Source of the DNA: Vibrio breoganii
GTDB taxonomy: Bacteria; Pseudomonadota; Gammaproteobacteria; Enterobacterales; Vibrionaceae
Assembly: GCF_001677275.1 (NCBI RefSeq)
Contig: NZ_CP016177.1
Location: 1,922,001 to 1,986,000, forward strand
Reading direction: 5' to 3'
Length of the DNA stretch: 64,000 bases
Position numbers and translations under genes: made by a program
The notes under the pieces: generated by a model
Seen by the model: only the letters and a program-made list of their open reading frames with translations
Database searches by the model: none
What the model was told of the DNA's origin: nothing
In this document: positions 54,441 to 63,967 of the stretch, piece after piece
Layout of the letters: every line of letters begins with the position of its first letter
Position numbering within the stretch: the first letter of the stretch is position 1

Positions 54441-56174
54441 GTGAATATCCAAGCACTTATTAACGACAAAGTATCTCAAGCACTAGAAGCAGCAGGCGCG
54501 CCAGCAGGCAGCCCAGCAGCAGTGCGTCAATCTGCAAAAGCTCAGTTTGGTGACTACCAAGCGAACGGCGTAATGGGCGTTGCAAAGCGACTAGGTACAA
54601 ACCCACGCGAATTTGCTCAAAAAGTGCTTGAGCACCTAGACCTAGATGGCATCGCTAGCAAAACTGAAATCGCAGGCCCTGGTTTCATCAACATCTTCCT
54701 AAGCGAAGAGTTCCTAGCGAAGTCGGCAAAAGCAGCACTAGCGGATTCTCGTCTTGGCGTTGCATCAGAAGCACCGCAAACTATCGTAGCGGATTACTCT
54801 GCACCAAACGTGGCCAAAGAGATGCACGTTGGTCACCTGCGTTCAACCATCATTGGTGATGCTGTAGTTCGTACTCTTGAGTTCTTGGGCCACAAGGTTA
54901 TCCGTGCTAACCACATCGGTGACTGGGGTACTCAGTTCGGTATGCTTATCGCAAACCTTGAGCGCGTTTCAGAGCAAGATGGCGAAGTTTCAATGAAACT
55001 GTCTGATCTTGAAGCCTTCTACCGTGAGTCTAAGAAACTGTACGATGAAGACGAAGAGTTCGCGGTTAAAGCTCGTAACTACGTCGTTAAGCTGCAAAGT
55101 GGCGATGCGTTCTGCGTAGACATGTGGAAGAAGTTGGTGGACATCACCATGCAACAGAACCAACTGAACTACGACCGTCTAAACGTATCTCTAACTCGTG
55201 ACGACGTGATGGGTGAGAGCCAATACAACGACATGCTAAAAGGCATCGTTGCTGACCTTAAAGAAAAAGGCCTAGCAAAAGAAGATGACGGCGCACAGGT
55301 TGTATTCCTAGACGAGTACAAGAACAAAGACGGCGAGCCTATGGGCGTTATCGTTCAAAAGCGTGACGGCGGCTTCCTATACACTACCACCGACATCGCT
55401 TGTGCAAAATACCGTTATGAAGAACTAGGCGCGAACCGCGTACTTTACTTCATCGACTCACGTCAGCATCAGCACCTAATGCAAGCTTGGACTATCGTTC
55501 GCAAAGCGGGTTACGTGCCAGAAGACGTTTCTCTTGAGCACCACGCATTTGGCATGATGCTAGGTAAAGACGGTCGTCCATTTAAGACTCGTGCTGGCGG
55601 TACTGTTCGTCTAGTTGACCTTCTTGACGAAGCAGAAGAGCGCGCGGGCAAGCTTATCGAATCTAAGAACCCAGAGCTTGCAGAAGACGAGAAGAAAAAC
55701 ATTGCGTCTACTGTTGCTATGGCTGCGGTTAAATACGCTGACCTTTCTAAGCACCGTACCACTGACTACGTGTTCGATTGGGACAACATGCTGGCATTTG
55801 AAGGCAACACAGCGCCGTACATGCAATACGCTTACACTCGCGTAGCGTCTGTATTTGCAAAAGCTGGCGTGTCTATGGATGACTTGCAAGGCGACATCAT
55901 CGTTACTGATGAAAAAGAGAAAGCGCTTATCGCTAAACTGATGCAGTTTGAAGAAGCAGTACAAGCTGTTGCTCGCGAAGGTCAGCCTCACATCATGTGT
56001 AGCTACCTATTCGAACTAGCGGGTCAATTCTCTAGCTTCTACGAAGCATGCCCAATCCTAGTAGCAGAAGACGAAGCGGTTAAGCAAAGCCGTCTGCAAC
56101 TAGCAGCGCTTACAGCGAAGACCATCAAGCAAGGTCTGTCTCTACTGGGTATTGAAACTCTAGAGCGCATGTAA
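54441..56174 (+). CDS. argS: Arginyl-tRNA synthetase
   Basis: 577 residues from the GTG at 54441 (GAAGGA upstream; E. coli start MNIQALLS-like). Class I signature HVGHLRST (HIGH equivalent) after [13 protein letters not shown]-terminal Add-1 domain (1-110), and C-terminal anticodon-binding domain ending [12 protein letters not shown], the universal ArgS tail. Length matches E. coli ArgS (577). Terminator follows. Confidence 0.98.
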   Translation: MNIQALINDKVSQALEAAGAPAGSPAAVRQSAKAQFGDYQANGVMGVAKRLGTNPREFAQKVLEHLDLDGIASKTEIAGPGFINIFLSEEFLAKSAKAALADSRLGVASEAPQTIVADYSAPNVAKEMHVGHLRSTIIGDAVVRTLEFLGHKVIRANHIGDWGTQFGMLIANLERVSEQDGEVSMKLSDLEAFYRESKKLYDEDEEFAVKARNYVVKLQSGDAFCVDMWKKLVDITMQQNQLNYDRLNVSLTRDDVMGESQYNDMLKGIVADLKEKGLAKEDDGAQVVFLDEYKNKDGEPMGVIVQKRDGGFLYTTTDIACAKYRYEELGANRVLYFIDSRQHQHLMQAWTIVRKAGYVPEDVSLEHHAFGMMLGKDGRPFKTRAGGTVRLVDLLDEAEERAGKLIESKNPELAEDEKKNIASTVAMAAVKYADLSKHRTTDYVFDWDNMLAFEGNTAPYMQYAYTRVASVFAKAGVSMDDLQGDIIVTDEKEKALIAKLMQFEEAVQAVAREGQPHIMCSYLFELAGQFSSFYEACPILVAEDEAVKQSRLQLAALTAKTIKQGLSLLGIETLERM

Positions 56175-56228
56175 TTCATCGAACTATCGCGGCTTAAAGT
56201 TAAGCCACTTTAGAACGAGACAAACGAG

Positions 56229-56260
56229 AAGGCTTGAACATCACGTTCAGGCCTTTTTAT
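56229..56260 (+). terminator. Terminator of argS
   Basis: AAGGCTTGAAC / GTTCAGGCCTT followed by TTTAT, 55 bp after the stop codon. Confidence 0.8.
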
Positions 56261-56385
56261 TTGCCCTCAGTAAAGCCTTCCGCACACTAACCTACTGAAA
56301 TAAAAACGAAATATAGATGACATTTATCTGCAATGAATAGTGTTTAGCTTATGGTCTTCATTAGTTAAACCTAAAAGGAATGTCC

Positions 56386-57399
56386 GTGAAACTTACACCT
56401 GTAGTTGCAGCTCTAATTATGTCCGCCAGTTCAGCAAGCTATGCTTTTGATCTGCAAACACCTGCCAATAACGATACCGACAACTTGGTGTGGACGGGTC
56501 ACTTAAGCCCTGATACCGATACAGTAATGTCGGCGCTACTTGCAGCTCACATCTACGGTGGCACCGCGACAGTTCCTGAGCAAATCAACCCTGAGTCAGA
56601 GTTCGTTCTTAACTACTGTAAGGCTGAGTCTCCTCGCGTTGAATCAGACTATTCCTCATACCAAGTAGGCTTGGTGGACTTTAACCAGACTACGCAGTTA
56701 GCACCCACTATCGATCAAAACTCCATTGTGGCAGTAATTGACCACCACGCTATTGGCGGCTCACCAATCAATACCCCACAAATCGTAGCCATGGATATCC
56801 GCGGCTGGGGCTCAGCGGCAACTATCTTGGCTGATAACGCCGAAAAGCTTAACGTTACCCTACCTAAGCATCTTGCGTGTGCAGGCCTAGGCGCAATCCT
56901 ATCTGACACTGTCGTGTTCCAGTCATCAACCACTACAGACTACGATAGAGAATTTGCCGAAAAACTAGCAAAAATTGCAGGTGTTGAAGACCTCGAAGAT
57001 TTCGGTCAGCAGATGCTAGTGGCCAAATCAGACCTAAGCCACCTATCATCAGAAACCATCCTAACTATGGATTACAAAAACTTTGAATATGGCGGTAAAA
57101 AGGTAGGCATCGGCGTAGCAGAAACCCTAACGGCTCAACAGTTGATTGACCGCAAGGATGAACTGCAATCAGCGATGAAAACTTACAAAGAAGCCAACGG
57201 ACTGGATCACTTGTTCTTCTCTATCACGGATACCAAAGACAAGAAAGCCAACCTACTGTGGGTTGATCAAGGTGATTACCAAGTTATCAAGACTGCGTTT
57301 AATGTTGAACCAACCTCTGACATGTTGACTCTGGATGGCGTAACTTCGCGCAAACGCCAGATTGGCCCAGCGATTCAGAAGGCGCTTGAGAGTTTGTAA
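56386..57399 (+). CDS. Exported family II (DHH) inorganic pyrophosphatase-like protein
   Basis: 337 residues from the GTG at 56386 (AAGGAA upstream; an in-frame ATG lies two codons before). A signal peptide KLTPVVAALIMSASSASYA comes first. Mn-dependent pyrophosphatase motifs follow: GHLSPDTDT (His, Asp, Asp), VGLVDFN (Asp), AVIDHHAIGG (His-His), GAILSDTVVF (Asp) and the C-terminal SRKRQIGPAI that binds the substrate. All metal ligands of the family II enzymes are kept, so it is probably active. Family II enzymes are normally cytosolic; the signal peptide predicts a periplasmic phosphatase, perhaps releasing phosphate. Confidence 0.9.
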   Translation: MKLTPVVAALIMSASSASYAFDLQTPANNDTDNLVWTGHLSPDTDTVMSALLAAHIYGGTATVPEQINPESEFVLNYCKAESPRVESDYSSYQVGLVDFNQTTQLAPTIDQNSIVAVIDHHAIGGSPINTPQIVAMDIRGWGSAATILADNAEKLNVTLPKHLACAGLGAILSDTVVFQSSTTTDYDREFAEKLAKIAGVEDLEDFGQQMLVAKSDLSHLSSETILTMDYKNFEYGGKKVGIGVAETLTAQQLIDRKDELQSAMKTYKEANGLDHLFFSITDTKDKKANLLWVDQGDYQVIKTAFNVEPTSDMLTLDGVTSRKRQIGPAIQKALESL

Positions 57400-57430
57400 T
57401 AGAAGCTTTCGCTGAGCGAATAGAAATTAG

Positions 57431-57463
57431 AAGGGTCTGAATGTTATGCTCAGACCCTTTTTG
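57431..57463 (+). terminator. Terminator of the pyrophosphatase gene
   Basis: AAGGGTCTGA / TCAGACCCTT followed by TTTGG, 31 bp after the stop. Confidence 0.85.
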
Positions 57464-57689
57464 GTGTTTGGAATAGATGAGCTAACTCGGAAATGGACAA
57501 TTCTGAGTTACGCAGGGGCAATTGGTGAACGTTAGAAATAAACGTTCATTTACTGATAATTACACATTGTTTACGTTGATTTACATGATACACCCTAATA
57601 TATGCGCCAGTTATTTTAGTTAGTTCAGCATATTGATTTGCTGAGACTAAAACCTATACTCAAGTTTCATACTTACTATTGGACTTCTA

Positions 57690-58676
57690 TTGATTATTAA
57701 TATAAACAATCAAGTATTCGTTCTTTCATCTATCGCCCTGTTTTTGACTGGTTGTTCTCAGTCCTCTGACCTAACTGTTAGTGGAAGCATCAATGATTAC
57801 AAGGGTTCAGCTAGCATTACTCAAGGTCTTGCAAAAACAGTAGAAGCGAATCTTTTTGAATGTGCAAACGGTCGAAGTCGTGTGGCAGGCATCGGTGAAA
57901 TTGCTGATGCTGACGGGAAAGTATGGACAGTTCCAGCTAAAAACCATTTCACAACTGCGCCAAAAGCTGTCGATCTTTATGAAGAGTGCACTAATATCAC
58001 GCCTGATAGCATAACTGATGTGGATGAAGAGCCTGTCCCTGTGGCTGTTATTGACTCAGACGGTGAAGAGATCACAGGTTACATCTTTGCTGACAACTAT
58101 TTCGAGTTATATATTAATGGTCAGCTTGTCGCAGTAGACACGGTACCTTTCACACCGTTTAACTCTAGTATCGTCAAGTTCAAAGTAAATAAACCTTACA
58201 CGATTGCCGTAAAAGTAATTGATTGGGAAGAAAACTTAGGTTTAGGTACAGAAGATAACCGTGGCAAGGCATTCCATCCAGGTGATGGTGGCTTTATCGC
58301 AAGCTTTAGTGACGGCACTGTGACAGGTTCCGACTGGCAAGCTCAGACATTTTATACTGCACCAATCTATGATTTAAGTTGCCTAAGTGAAGTCGATGGG
58401 AAGCGACTATCGGAGAACTGTACAACACAAGGTACAGATAACGGTGAAAATGCTTATGCGGCTCATTGGGAAACCCCAAGTAACTGGATGGCAAAAGATT
58501 TTGACGCAGTTTCATGGCCGCAAGCGACTGAATACTCAGAAGATGAAATTGGTGTGAATAACAAGAAATCGTACATGAACTTTATTGATAAATTCAGTGG
58601 TGCTGGAGCTAGCTTCATTTGGTCAACAAACGTTGTTTTGGATAATGAAGTTCTACTTAGGTACGAAGTAAAATAG
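57690..58676 (+). CDS. Unrecognised lipoprotein
   Basis: 328 residues with a TTG start (57690) and a lipoprotein signal ending LFLTGC. The mature part is acidic and beta-rich, with FADNYFELYINGQLVAVDTVPFTPFN, KVIDWEENLGLGTEDNRG and three to four Cys that may form disulfides. I do not recognise a family; the layout suggests an outer-membrane or periplasmic binding or sugar-sheet protein. A short palindrome GAACGTT/AACGTTC lies at 57527-57547 upstream. Monocistronic, strong terminator behind it. The start codon is uncertain. Confidence 0.72.
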   Translation: MIININNQVFVLSSIALFLTGCSQSSDLTVSGSINDYKGSASITQGLAKTVEANLFECANGRSRVAGIGEIADADGKVWTVPAKNHFTTAPKAVDLYEECTNITPDSITDVDEEPVPVAVIDSDGEEITGYIFADNYFELYINGQLVAVDTVPFTPFNSSIVKFKVNKPYTIAVKVIDWEENLGLGTEDNRGKAFHPGDGGFIASFSDGTVTGSDWQAQTFYTAPIYDLSCLSEVDGKRLSENCTTQGTDNGENAYAAHWETPSNWMAKDFDAVSWPQATEYSEDEIGVNNKKSYMNFIDKFSGAGASFIWSTNVVLDNEVLLRYEVK

Positions 58677-58695
58677 CCTTACCCTCTCACATAAG

Positions 58696-58738
58696 AAGCA
58701 GTTATATCTCATCAGAACAGATATAACTGCTTACCTTT
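58696..58738 (+). terminator. Terminator of the lipoprotein gene
   Basis: AAGCAGTTATATCT / AGATATAACTGCTT perfect 14-bp arms around a 9-base loop, 19 bp after the stop. Confidence 0.85.
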
Positions 58739-58809
58739 CTTTGTTCATTACTTCTTACAAGCCCTTTTCCCTCTCTAGCAAGCTTTGGGGCAAAACCTTG
58801 TTATCCAGA

Positions 58810-58852
58810 AAAACAAAAACCTCTGCATGTATGACTACAAACAGAGGTTTTT
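58810..58852 (-). terminator. Terminator of the DUF5062 gene
   Basis: AAAAACCTCTG / CAGAGGTTTTT arms around 16 bases; on the minus strand the T-run continues TTTTTGTTTTTCTGG. Confidence 0.8.
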
Positions 58853-58867
58853 CATTGTTAATTGCTA

Positions 58868-59128
58868 CTACTTCAGAGGGTCATTATCCGGCAACACGCT
58901 GTGCATCCAAAGCGCTAAGCGGTGCTTGATGTTAGGACCGTCTAGCTTATTGTCTGGCAATGGCGTGATTTGATTTACGCCTACTAGAAACAGGTACACA
59001 CCTTGCGCCTTTAATGGTCCTGTCGAACTCGGCAAATCAATGCCTTGCATCTTTGCCATCTTCAAACCGACTTCTATTGCCTTTTTTACTAGCTTGTCTT
59101 CATTGTGAATCTTTGCGGTTTTTGACAT
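58868..59128 (-). CDS. DUF5062 family protein
   Basis: 86 residues, charged, starting MSKTAKIHNEDKLVKKAIEVG and containing GIDLPSSTGPLKAQGVYLFLVGVNQITPLPDNKLDGPNIKHRLALWM, which I recognise as the DUF5062 family found in vibrios and related genera. Function unknown. Monocistronic. Confidence 0.8.
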   Translation of the reverse strand: MSKTAKIHNEDKLVKKAIEVGLKMAKMQGIDLPSSTGPLKAQGVYLFLVGVNQITPLPDNKLDGPNIKHRLALWMHSVLPDNDPLK

Positions 59129-59219
59129 ATCGAGCTCATCCTTTGCGTTGATTTACAACTGAGTATATCAAAGGCTAAGAGACTCACGCTCACGCAAATC
59201 TCAAGTTGAGAAGTGAGTC

Positions 59220-60566
59220 TCAGGCCGCTTGCATTAACGTTCGATTGCTAGAGCGTCTGGTTTCATAGATGAGCTGCGCTAGTAAAAGCACACCGGTAAC
59301 GCCAAGGCCGACACCAATACCACCCCAAATACCGGCTAAACCATAAGCCTTCATCAAGTACCATGCGGCTGGCAAGCCAAATGCCCAGTAACCGATTGCC
59401 GTCATTATGGTTGGCACCATCACTATCTTCATTCCGCGAAGCAGGTTAATGGCGAGTAGCTGCCATGCATCCACCACAAAGCATAATGCCACTACCCAGA
59501 TCATCGACGTCAACAAAGTGGTCAGTTCATGACTGCCCTCTGCATCCAACTGGAATAGATTAGCAATGGCTTCAGGCCACACGATAAAGCCAAAGGCGAT
59601 CACAAAGCTCAGCACGGTTACTGCTACAAAGCTCTTCTTGGCGATGGTTTTGATGCCATCGTAATTGTTCGCACCGTACTCTTTGCCCACCAAGATGGCA
59701 GAGGCTTGTGCAAAGCCAAAGTTGATGTTCCAGGTAAAGGACAAGCACTGCAGTAAAATTTGGTGTAATGCTAAAGATGCCACACTAATCATACCCGCCA
59801 TCAAGGTGCCACCATAGATAAGGCCGTGCTCCAGCATGCCCGCTAAGGCAATTGGCATACCCATAGACAAAAGCGGTCCCATGAGTCTTGGGGTGTACTC
59901 GTGCATATTTTGCCAAGGTGCAAAGCGTTGGTATTTGCTTTGACGAAATACCCAAGTGCCGTAACCCACTAATACGAACCAAGCTGCGATTGCAGTACCG
60001 TAGCCAAGGCCTGCAATACCCCAATCTAAAGTAAAGGCAAGGAAGTAGCTGATTGGCACATTGATGATTACCGTCAGAATCGACATCACCATCACTGAGC
60101 GCACATCACCAAAGGTGCTAGTAAGCCCGCGCAGAACAAGCAAAAGCAGCGTTGGCAACATTGCCCACTTCAATGCGTTGAGATACAGCATTGCGATATC
60201 TATGACTTCTGGTGATTGTTGAGCTTTCGCTAACAGTTGAGGTGCATACAAGAAGCTAAAACTCAGTGTGACCGCTAGCAGAACAGAAAGCATCACTGCG
60301 CCTTTGACCGCAAAGCGGATCTGCTGCTGGCCAAATTCAGGGCGCGCAATACTCTGCCCGTAAGCGATGGCAATCAAATTGGCGACACAACCCACGATGC
60401 TGCCTGCCATAAGAAAAACAAACGAATACACAGAGGCACCCAATCCACCAGCGGCGAGATCGGCAACACTGATTTGTGACATCATCCAAACATCGGTGAG
60501 TACCAATGCCATAGCGATGAGTTGGGATAATGTCAGCGGCAATGCCAGTTTAAGAATGTTTTTCAT
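59220..60566 (-). CDS. MATE family efflux transporter (NorM-like)
   Basis: 448 residues, 12 helices, two MatE repeats (about 10-170 and 235-395). Starts MKNILKLALPLTLSQLIAMALVLTDVWMMSQIS, closer to NorM/DinF-type than the MATE at 7984-9444. Probably sodium- or proton-driven export of cationic compounds. It is divergent from a LysR regulator 98 bp away that may control it. Confidence 0.9.
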   Translation of the reverse strand: MKNILKLALPLTLSQLIAMALVLTDVWMMSQISVADLAAGGLGASVYSFVFLMAGSIVGCVANLIAIAYGQSIARPEFGQQQIRFAVKGAVMLSVLLAVTLSFSFLYAPQLLAKAQQSPEVIDIAMLYLNALKWAMLPTLLLLVLRGLTSTFGDVRSVMVMSILTVIINVPISYFLAFTLDWGIAGLGYGTAIAAWFVLVGYGTWVFRQSKYQRFAPWQNMHEYTPRLMGPLLSMGMPIALAGMLEHGLIYGGTLMAGMISVASLALHQILLQCLSFTWNINFGFAQASAILVGKEYGANNYDGIKTIAKKSFVAVTVLSFVIAFGFIVWPEAIANLFQLDAEGSHELTTLLTSMIWVVALCFVVDAWQLLAINLLRGMKIVMVPTIMTAIGYWAFGLPAAWYLMKAYGLAGIWGGIGVGLGVTGVLLLAQLIYETRRSSNRTLMQAA

Positions 60567-60664
60567 ACAGCCCTCTATGATTTGGGCTCAAAGTACTGCT
60601 AATTGAGCTAGGATTCAATTAACATTTATGTCAGTTGGCATTACCTGAGATCATGTGAAGAACT

Positions 60665-61606
60665 ATGAAGCCTTATCCCGATATCCCCTACTCCCACAAC
60701 AGCTTGAAAACCTTTGAGGCCGTTGCCCGCCACCTGAGTTTTACTGAGGCAGCGGATGAGTTGAATGTCACCCAAAGCGCCGTCAGTCGTCAGGTCAAAC
60801 AGCTCGAAGAAGGCCTAGGTGTCGAGTTAATTGTGCGAGGGCATCGAAGCATCGACTTAACGCTGCAAGGCTCAGAGTTGTTTGCTGTGCTTCAGCGGAA
60901 CTATCAGAGCGTACAAACCTTAATACAGTCTTGGCAACCCAATCAGCAGCAGCGAATCGTAATTAAGGCCGCGCTCAGTTATGCCACTCGCTCATTGCTC
61001 CCAAAGATACAGCAGCTGCAAGAGCGCTACCCTGAACATGAGATCGTGGTGATTCCCACTATTGATGAAGATGAAGCCCTTAAATCCACTGACTATGACT
61101 TGCTGATTCTTAACACTCGGATTCCCCACCAATATAAGAAGCGCTCTGATGTGGTGTTTTTAAGAGATGAATACATGGCGCCAGTGTGCTCTCAAGAGCT
61201 GTATTCAAAAGAAGGTAGCCTGCAATCTCTACTCACGATGCCACGATTGCACCCCACCCTTGACCATCATGACTGGAAAACCTGGCTAGCCCGTGTCGGA
61301 CACAAAGACAGCGCAAAGATACGCAACACCACCTTCTTTACTCTGGATTTGGCCTTGAGTGCTTGTTTATCTAGCCAAGGAGTGACCGTGAGTGACCTGC
61401 TATTGATCTTGCCTGAGCTGGAACACGGCTATTTAGTTTGTCCTAGCAATGCACAAATCCAGCCTAGTGCTTGGCAATACTTCTGCCATTGCCGAGGTAC
61501 TTCCGACATTGTTAAAGAAATTCATCAATGGATTCAAAGAGAAACGGCAAAGGAGTTGAAGACATTAGAGAGGTTAAGCAGAGAATTTGGCTGGAATAGC
61601 GTTTAA
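60665..61606 (+). CDS. LysR family transcriptional regulator (GcvA-like)
   Basis: 313 residues: HTH about 10-67 (LKTFEAVARHLSFTEAADELNVTQSAVSRQVKQLEE) and substrate-binding domain from about 92. The SLKTFEAVARHLSFTxAA opening is typical of the GcvA/AmpR subgroup. Divergent from the MATE gene, so it is a likely regulator of that exporter. Confidence 0.92.
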   Translation: MKPYPDIPYSHNSLKTFEAVARHLSFTEAADELNVTQSAVSRQVKQLEEGLGVELIVRGHRSIDLTLQGSELFAVLQRNYQSVQTLIQSWQPNQQQRIVIKAALSYATRSLLPKIQQLQERYPEHEIVVIPTIDEDEALKSTDYDLLILNTRIPHQYKKRSDVVFLRDEYMAPVCSQELYSKEGSLQSLLTMPRLHPTLDHHDWKTWLARVGHKDSAKIRNTTFFTLDLALSACLSSQGVTVSDLLLILPELEHGYLVCPSNAQIQPSAWQYFCHCRGTSDIVKEIHQWIQRETAKELKTLERLSREFGWNSV

Positions 61607-62014
61607 ACGCAATTATAGGCAACTAAAGTGAATATAAATGCAGAGGTAATATCTAAATAACCAAGCGATAGATTTGAGTTCGTAAGCCACAGAGCTGTTC
61701 AGAACAAGAGACTTTAAGACAGAAAGTGGCGCTAAAACACGTAAAGTTCTTTGAACGACTCAAGCGGAAACATTTTTCAGAGAGGTGTTTTTAGGGGCAA
61801 TCAGCTAATGATTGTGCAATAAACTAGCGATTAACTGCAATTATGCGATCAATGCCCGATAAATGTACTTTTAAGGGTTTTAACTTTACTCACAAACTGG
61901 TTAACTTGCCACTCTTAGAGCGTCACTCAAAACTTATATGGTGTAAACCTTTATTTACACCCCTCTTTTTAAGGCGCCGAGTAGTAAAAACACAACATTA
62001 AATTTGGAGTAATT
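61607..62014. other. Gap upstream of the sodium-dependent transporter
   Basis: 408 bp with no supported gene. An open frame of about 50 codons starts near 61843, but it has no ribosome site and is probably chance. The only clear signal is the TyrR box at 61942-61959. Confidence 0.6.
61942..61959 (+). promoter_or_regulatory. TyrR box of the sodium-dependent transporter gene
   Basis: TGTAAA-CCTTTA-TTTACA is an exact match to the TyrR consensus TGTAAA-N6-TTTACA, 55 bp before the start codon of the transporter. TyrR controls aromatic amino-acid uptake and synthesis, so this makes tyrosine, tryptophan or phenylalanine the likely substrate. Confidence 0.82.
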
Positions 62015-63445
62015 GTGGCGACTGGAAATGCATCAGCAGCCCCTCGTGATAACTGGGGTTCAAAACTTGGATTTGTAATGGCAGCGGCTGGTTCAGCTGT
62101 TGGCCTTGGTAATATTTGGAAATTTCCGTACACAGCGGGTGAGAACGGTGGTGGTGCATTCGTACTTATCTACCTAGCATTCGTAATCATTATTGGTTTC
62201 AGCGTAATGCTGACTGAATTTGCAATCGGCCGTCACACTAGCCGTTCTGCTGTAGGCGCATTTAAATCAACAGATAAGCGTTGGAGCTTTGTTGGTGTTA
62301 TTGGTGTACTAAGTGGTCTATTGATCATGGGCTTCTACCCTGTTGTAGGTGGTTGGGCTCTAGCGTACATCCCTAAAGTGGCTACTGGCCTACTAGACAC
62401 CCCTGAAGCAATCGGAGATAGCTTTGGTGGCTTCATCTCTAACCCAATCCAACCACTATTGTGGATGGGCGCATACCTAGTGCTTAACATTGTTATTGTG
62501 AGCAAGGGTATCTCTGGTGGTATCGAGAAAGCAGGCAAGATCCTAATGCCTTTGCTATTCCTTATTCTTATCATCGTAGCGGTTAAAGGTCTTTCTCTAC
62601 CTGGCGCAAGCGCAGGTCTTGAGTTCCTATTCAAACCAGACTTCACTCAAGTAGATAGCCAAACTGTTCTAGCTGCATTGGGTCAAGCGTTCTTCTCCCT
62701 ATCTCTTGGTATGGGTTGTATGATCACTTACGGTAGCTACCTGAAGAAGAAAGAGAACCTTGTTCAAACTACAGGTATGGTTGTAGGTATGGATACTGCG
62801 GTAGCTCTACTTGCAGGTATCGCTATGTTCCCAGCAATGTTCGCATTCAACATGGAACCAGCGGCTGGCCCAGGTCTAGTATTCGTTGTTGTTCCTCAGC
62901 TATTTGCTCAAATGGGTGGCACAGGTCTTATCTTTGCACTTATCTTCTTCGTTGGTCTAACGGTTGCTGCACTGACTTCTTCTGTATCTCTACTAGAAGT
63001 AGTTGTGTCTTACCTAATCGACGAGAAAGGCATGAAGCGTGTTAACGCTGTACTTTCTGCAAGTGCAGTAATGGCAGTGATGTGTGTGTTTGCTTCTCTA
63101 TCACTAGGTGGTCTTGGTCCTAAGCTGTTCGATACAGGCGTATTCGACATCTTCGACCTACTAACTGACAAAGTATTCCTAGCGGTTGGCGGTATGTTCA
63201 TCTGTATCTTCGCAGGCTGGCGTCTAAACCGTGTTGACCTAGAGAAAGAAATTACTAACGACGGTAAAGTATCTTTCCCACTATTCGGTCTATGGTACAA
63301 CCTAGTTAAGTACATCATCCCTGTAGCAGTTGCTGTAGTTGCAATCGCAGGTATCCTAAGCGGCTTTGAAAGCGGCAAAGGCCCAATCATGATTCTTGCA
63401 ATCGCTATCATTGGTTTGACTGCGGTAGTATCTAAGAAGCTGTAA
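62015..63445 (+). CDS. Sodium-dependent transporter, NSS/SNF family (probable aromatic amino-acid symporter)
   Basis: 476 residues from the GTG at 62015 (GGAG upstream). LeuT-fold family: GSKLGFVMAAAGSAVGLGNIWKFPYTAGENGGGAF holds the unwound helix-1 sodium and substrate site, and about 11-12 helices follow. Related bacterial members (TnaT, Tyt1, MhsT) move tryptophan or tyrosine. The perfect TyrR box upstream supports an aromatic substrate. A terminator follows. Confidence 0.92.
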   Translation: MATGNASAAPRDNWGSKLGFVMAAAGSAVGLGNIWKFPYTAGENGGGAFVLIYLAFVIIIGFSVMLTEFAIGRHTSRSAVGAFKSTDKRWSFVGVIGVLSGLLIMGFYPVVGGWALAYIPKVATGLLDTPEAIGDSFGGFISNPIQPLLWMGAYLVLNIVIVSKGISGGIEKAGKILMPLLFLILIIVAVKGLSLPGASAGLEFLFKPDFTQVDSQTVLAALGQAFFSLSLGMGCMITYGSYLKKKENLVQTTGMVVGMDTAVALLAGIAMFPAMFAFNMEPAAGPGLVFVVVPQLFAQMGGTGLIFALIFFVGLTVAALTSSVSLLEVVVSYLIDEKGMKRVNAVLSASAVMAVMCVFASLSLGGLGPKLFDTGVFDIFDLLTDKVFLAVGGMFICIFAGWRLNRVDLEKEITNDGKVSFPLFGLWYNLVKYIIPVAVAVVAIAGILSGFESGKGPIMILAIAIIGLTAVVSKKL

Positions 63446-63450
63446 TTGAG

Positions 63451-63600
63451 ATAGCTGACAGCTTGAAGCTATCAGCTATCAGATAAAGATTTGAAGAGAC
63501 CCTTATGGGTCTCTTTTTTTTGTCTGCAGATGAATCCAAGTAGCTGTTGCTTTAAAAACTGACAGCTGACAGCTGACAGCTAAAAGCTTTCAGCTATAAA
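63451..63600. repeat. AGCTNNN heptamer repeats around the terminator
   Basis: Two clusters of 7-base units sharing AGCT: AGCTGACAGCTTGA and AGCTATC x2 (63453-63482), and CTGACAG x3 then AGCTAAAAGCTTTCAGCTATA (63559-63598). They flank the transporter's terminator. The unit class is the same as in the long array at 10234-10360. Confidence 0.75.
63493..63522 (+). terminator. Terminator of the sodium-dependent transporter
   Basis: GAAGAGACCC-TTAT-GGGTCTCTTTTTTTT, 48 bp after the stop. Confidence 0.92.
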
Positions 63601-63644
63601 AATCCATTTTCTCTACGCCTAAATTTTGCTACCTTAAATGGACT

Positions 63645-63776
63645 TCAGGGCGGGGCGAAATTCCCCACCGGTGGTAAAAGCCTAGCTTGAGCCCACGAGC
63701 GCCTTCACTACGTGAAGGGACAGCAGATCTGGTGTGAATCCAGAGCCGACGGTTACAGTCCGGATGAAAGAAGTGA
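63645..63776 (+). promoter_or_regulatory. FMN riboswitch (RFN element)
   Basis: Contains the conserved RFN blocks: CAGGGCGGGGCGAAATTCCC, CACCGGTGGTAAA, AGCCCACGAGCGCC, TGTGAATCCAGAGCCGACGG and TTACAGTCCGGATGAAAG. FMN binding usually switches off riboflavin synthesis or transport genes. A hairpin CACCAAGCGAG/CTCGCCTTGGTG (63800-63824) may belong to the expression platform. The controlled gene starts at 63968. Confidence 0.96.
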
Positions 63777-63967
63777 CACAATTGATTAGCGTATTGACCA
63801 CCAAGCGAGCTCTCGCCTTGGTGTTAAATGCGTTTATTGCAAAACTGCACTCAAGATGCGTCTGGTGCGGTTTGGCGCATCATATTGCCTTACCTCTTAG
63901 CTCTGTTCACGTTTTTAGAAATCTAACCAGATAGCGCGTCGCTACTGGTATGAATTTGGAGATCCTC

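Noticed and set aside
61840..62000. Leader peptide and attenuator before the sodium-dependent transporter
   Set aside because: The frame of about 50 codons has no ribosome site and no run of a regulatory amino acid; the hairpin is exactly a TyrR box.
63734..63934. 66-residue open frame within and after the FMN riboswitch
   Set aside because: It begins inside the conserved aptamer and shows no protein-like features.
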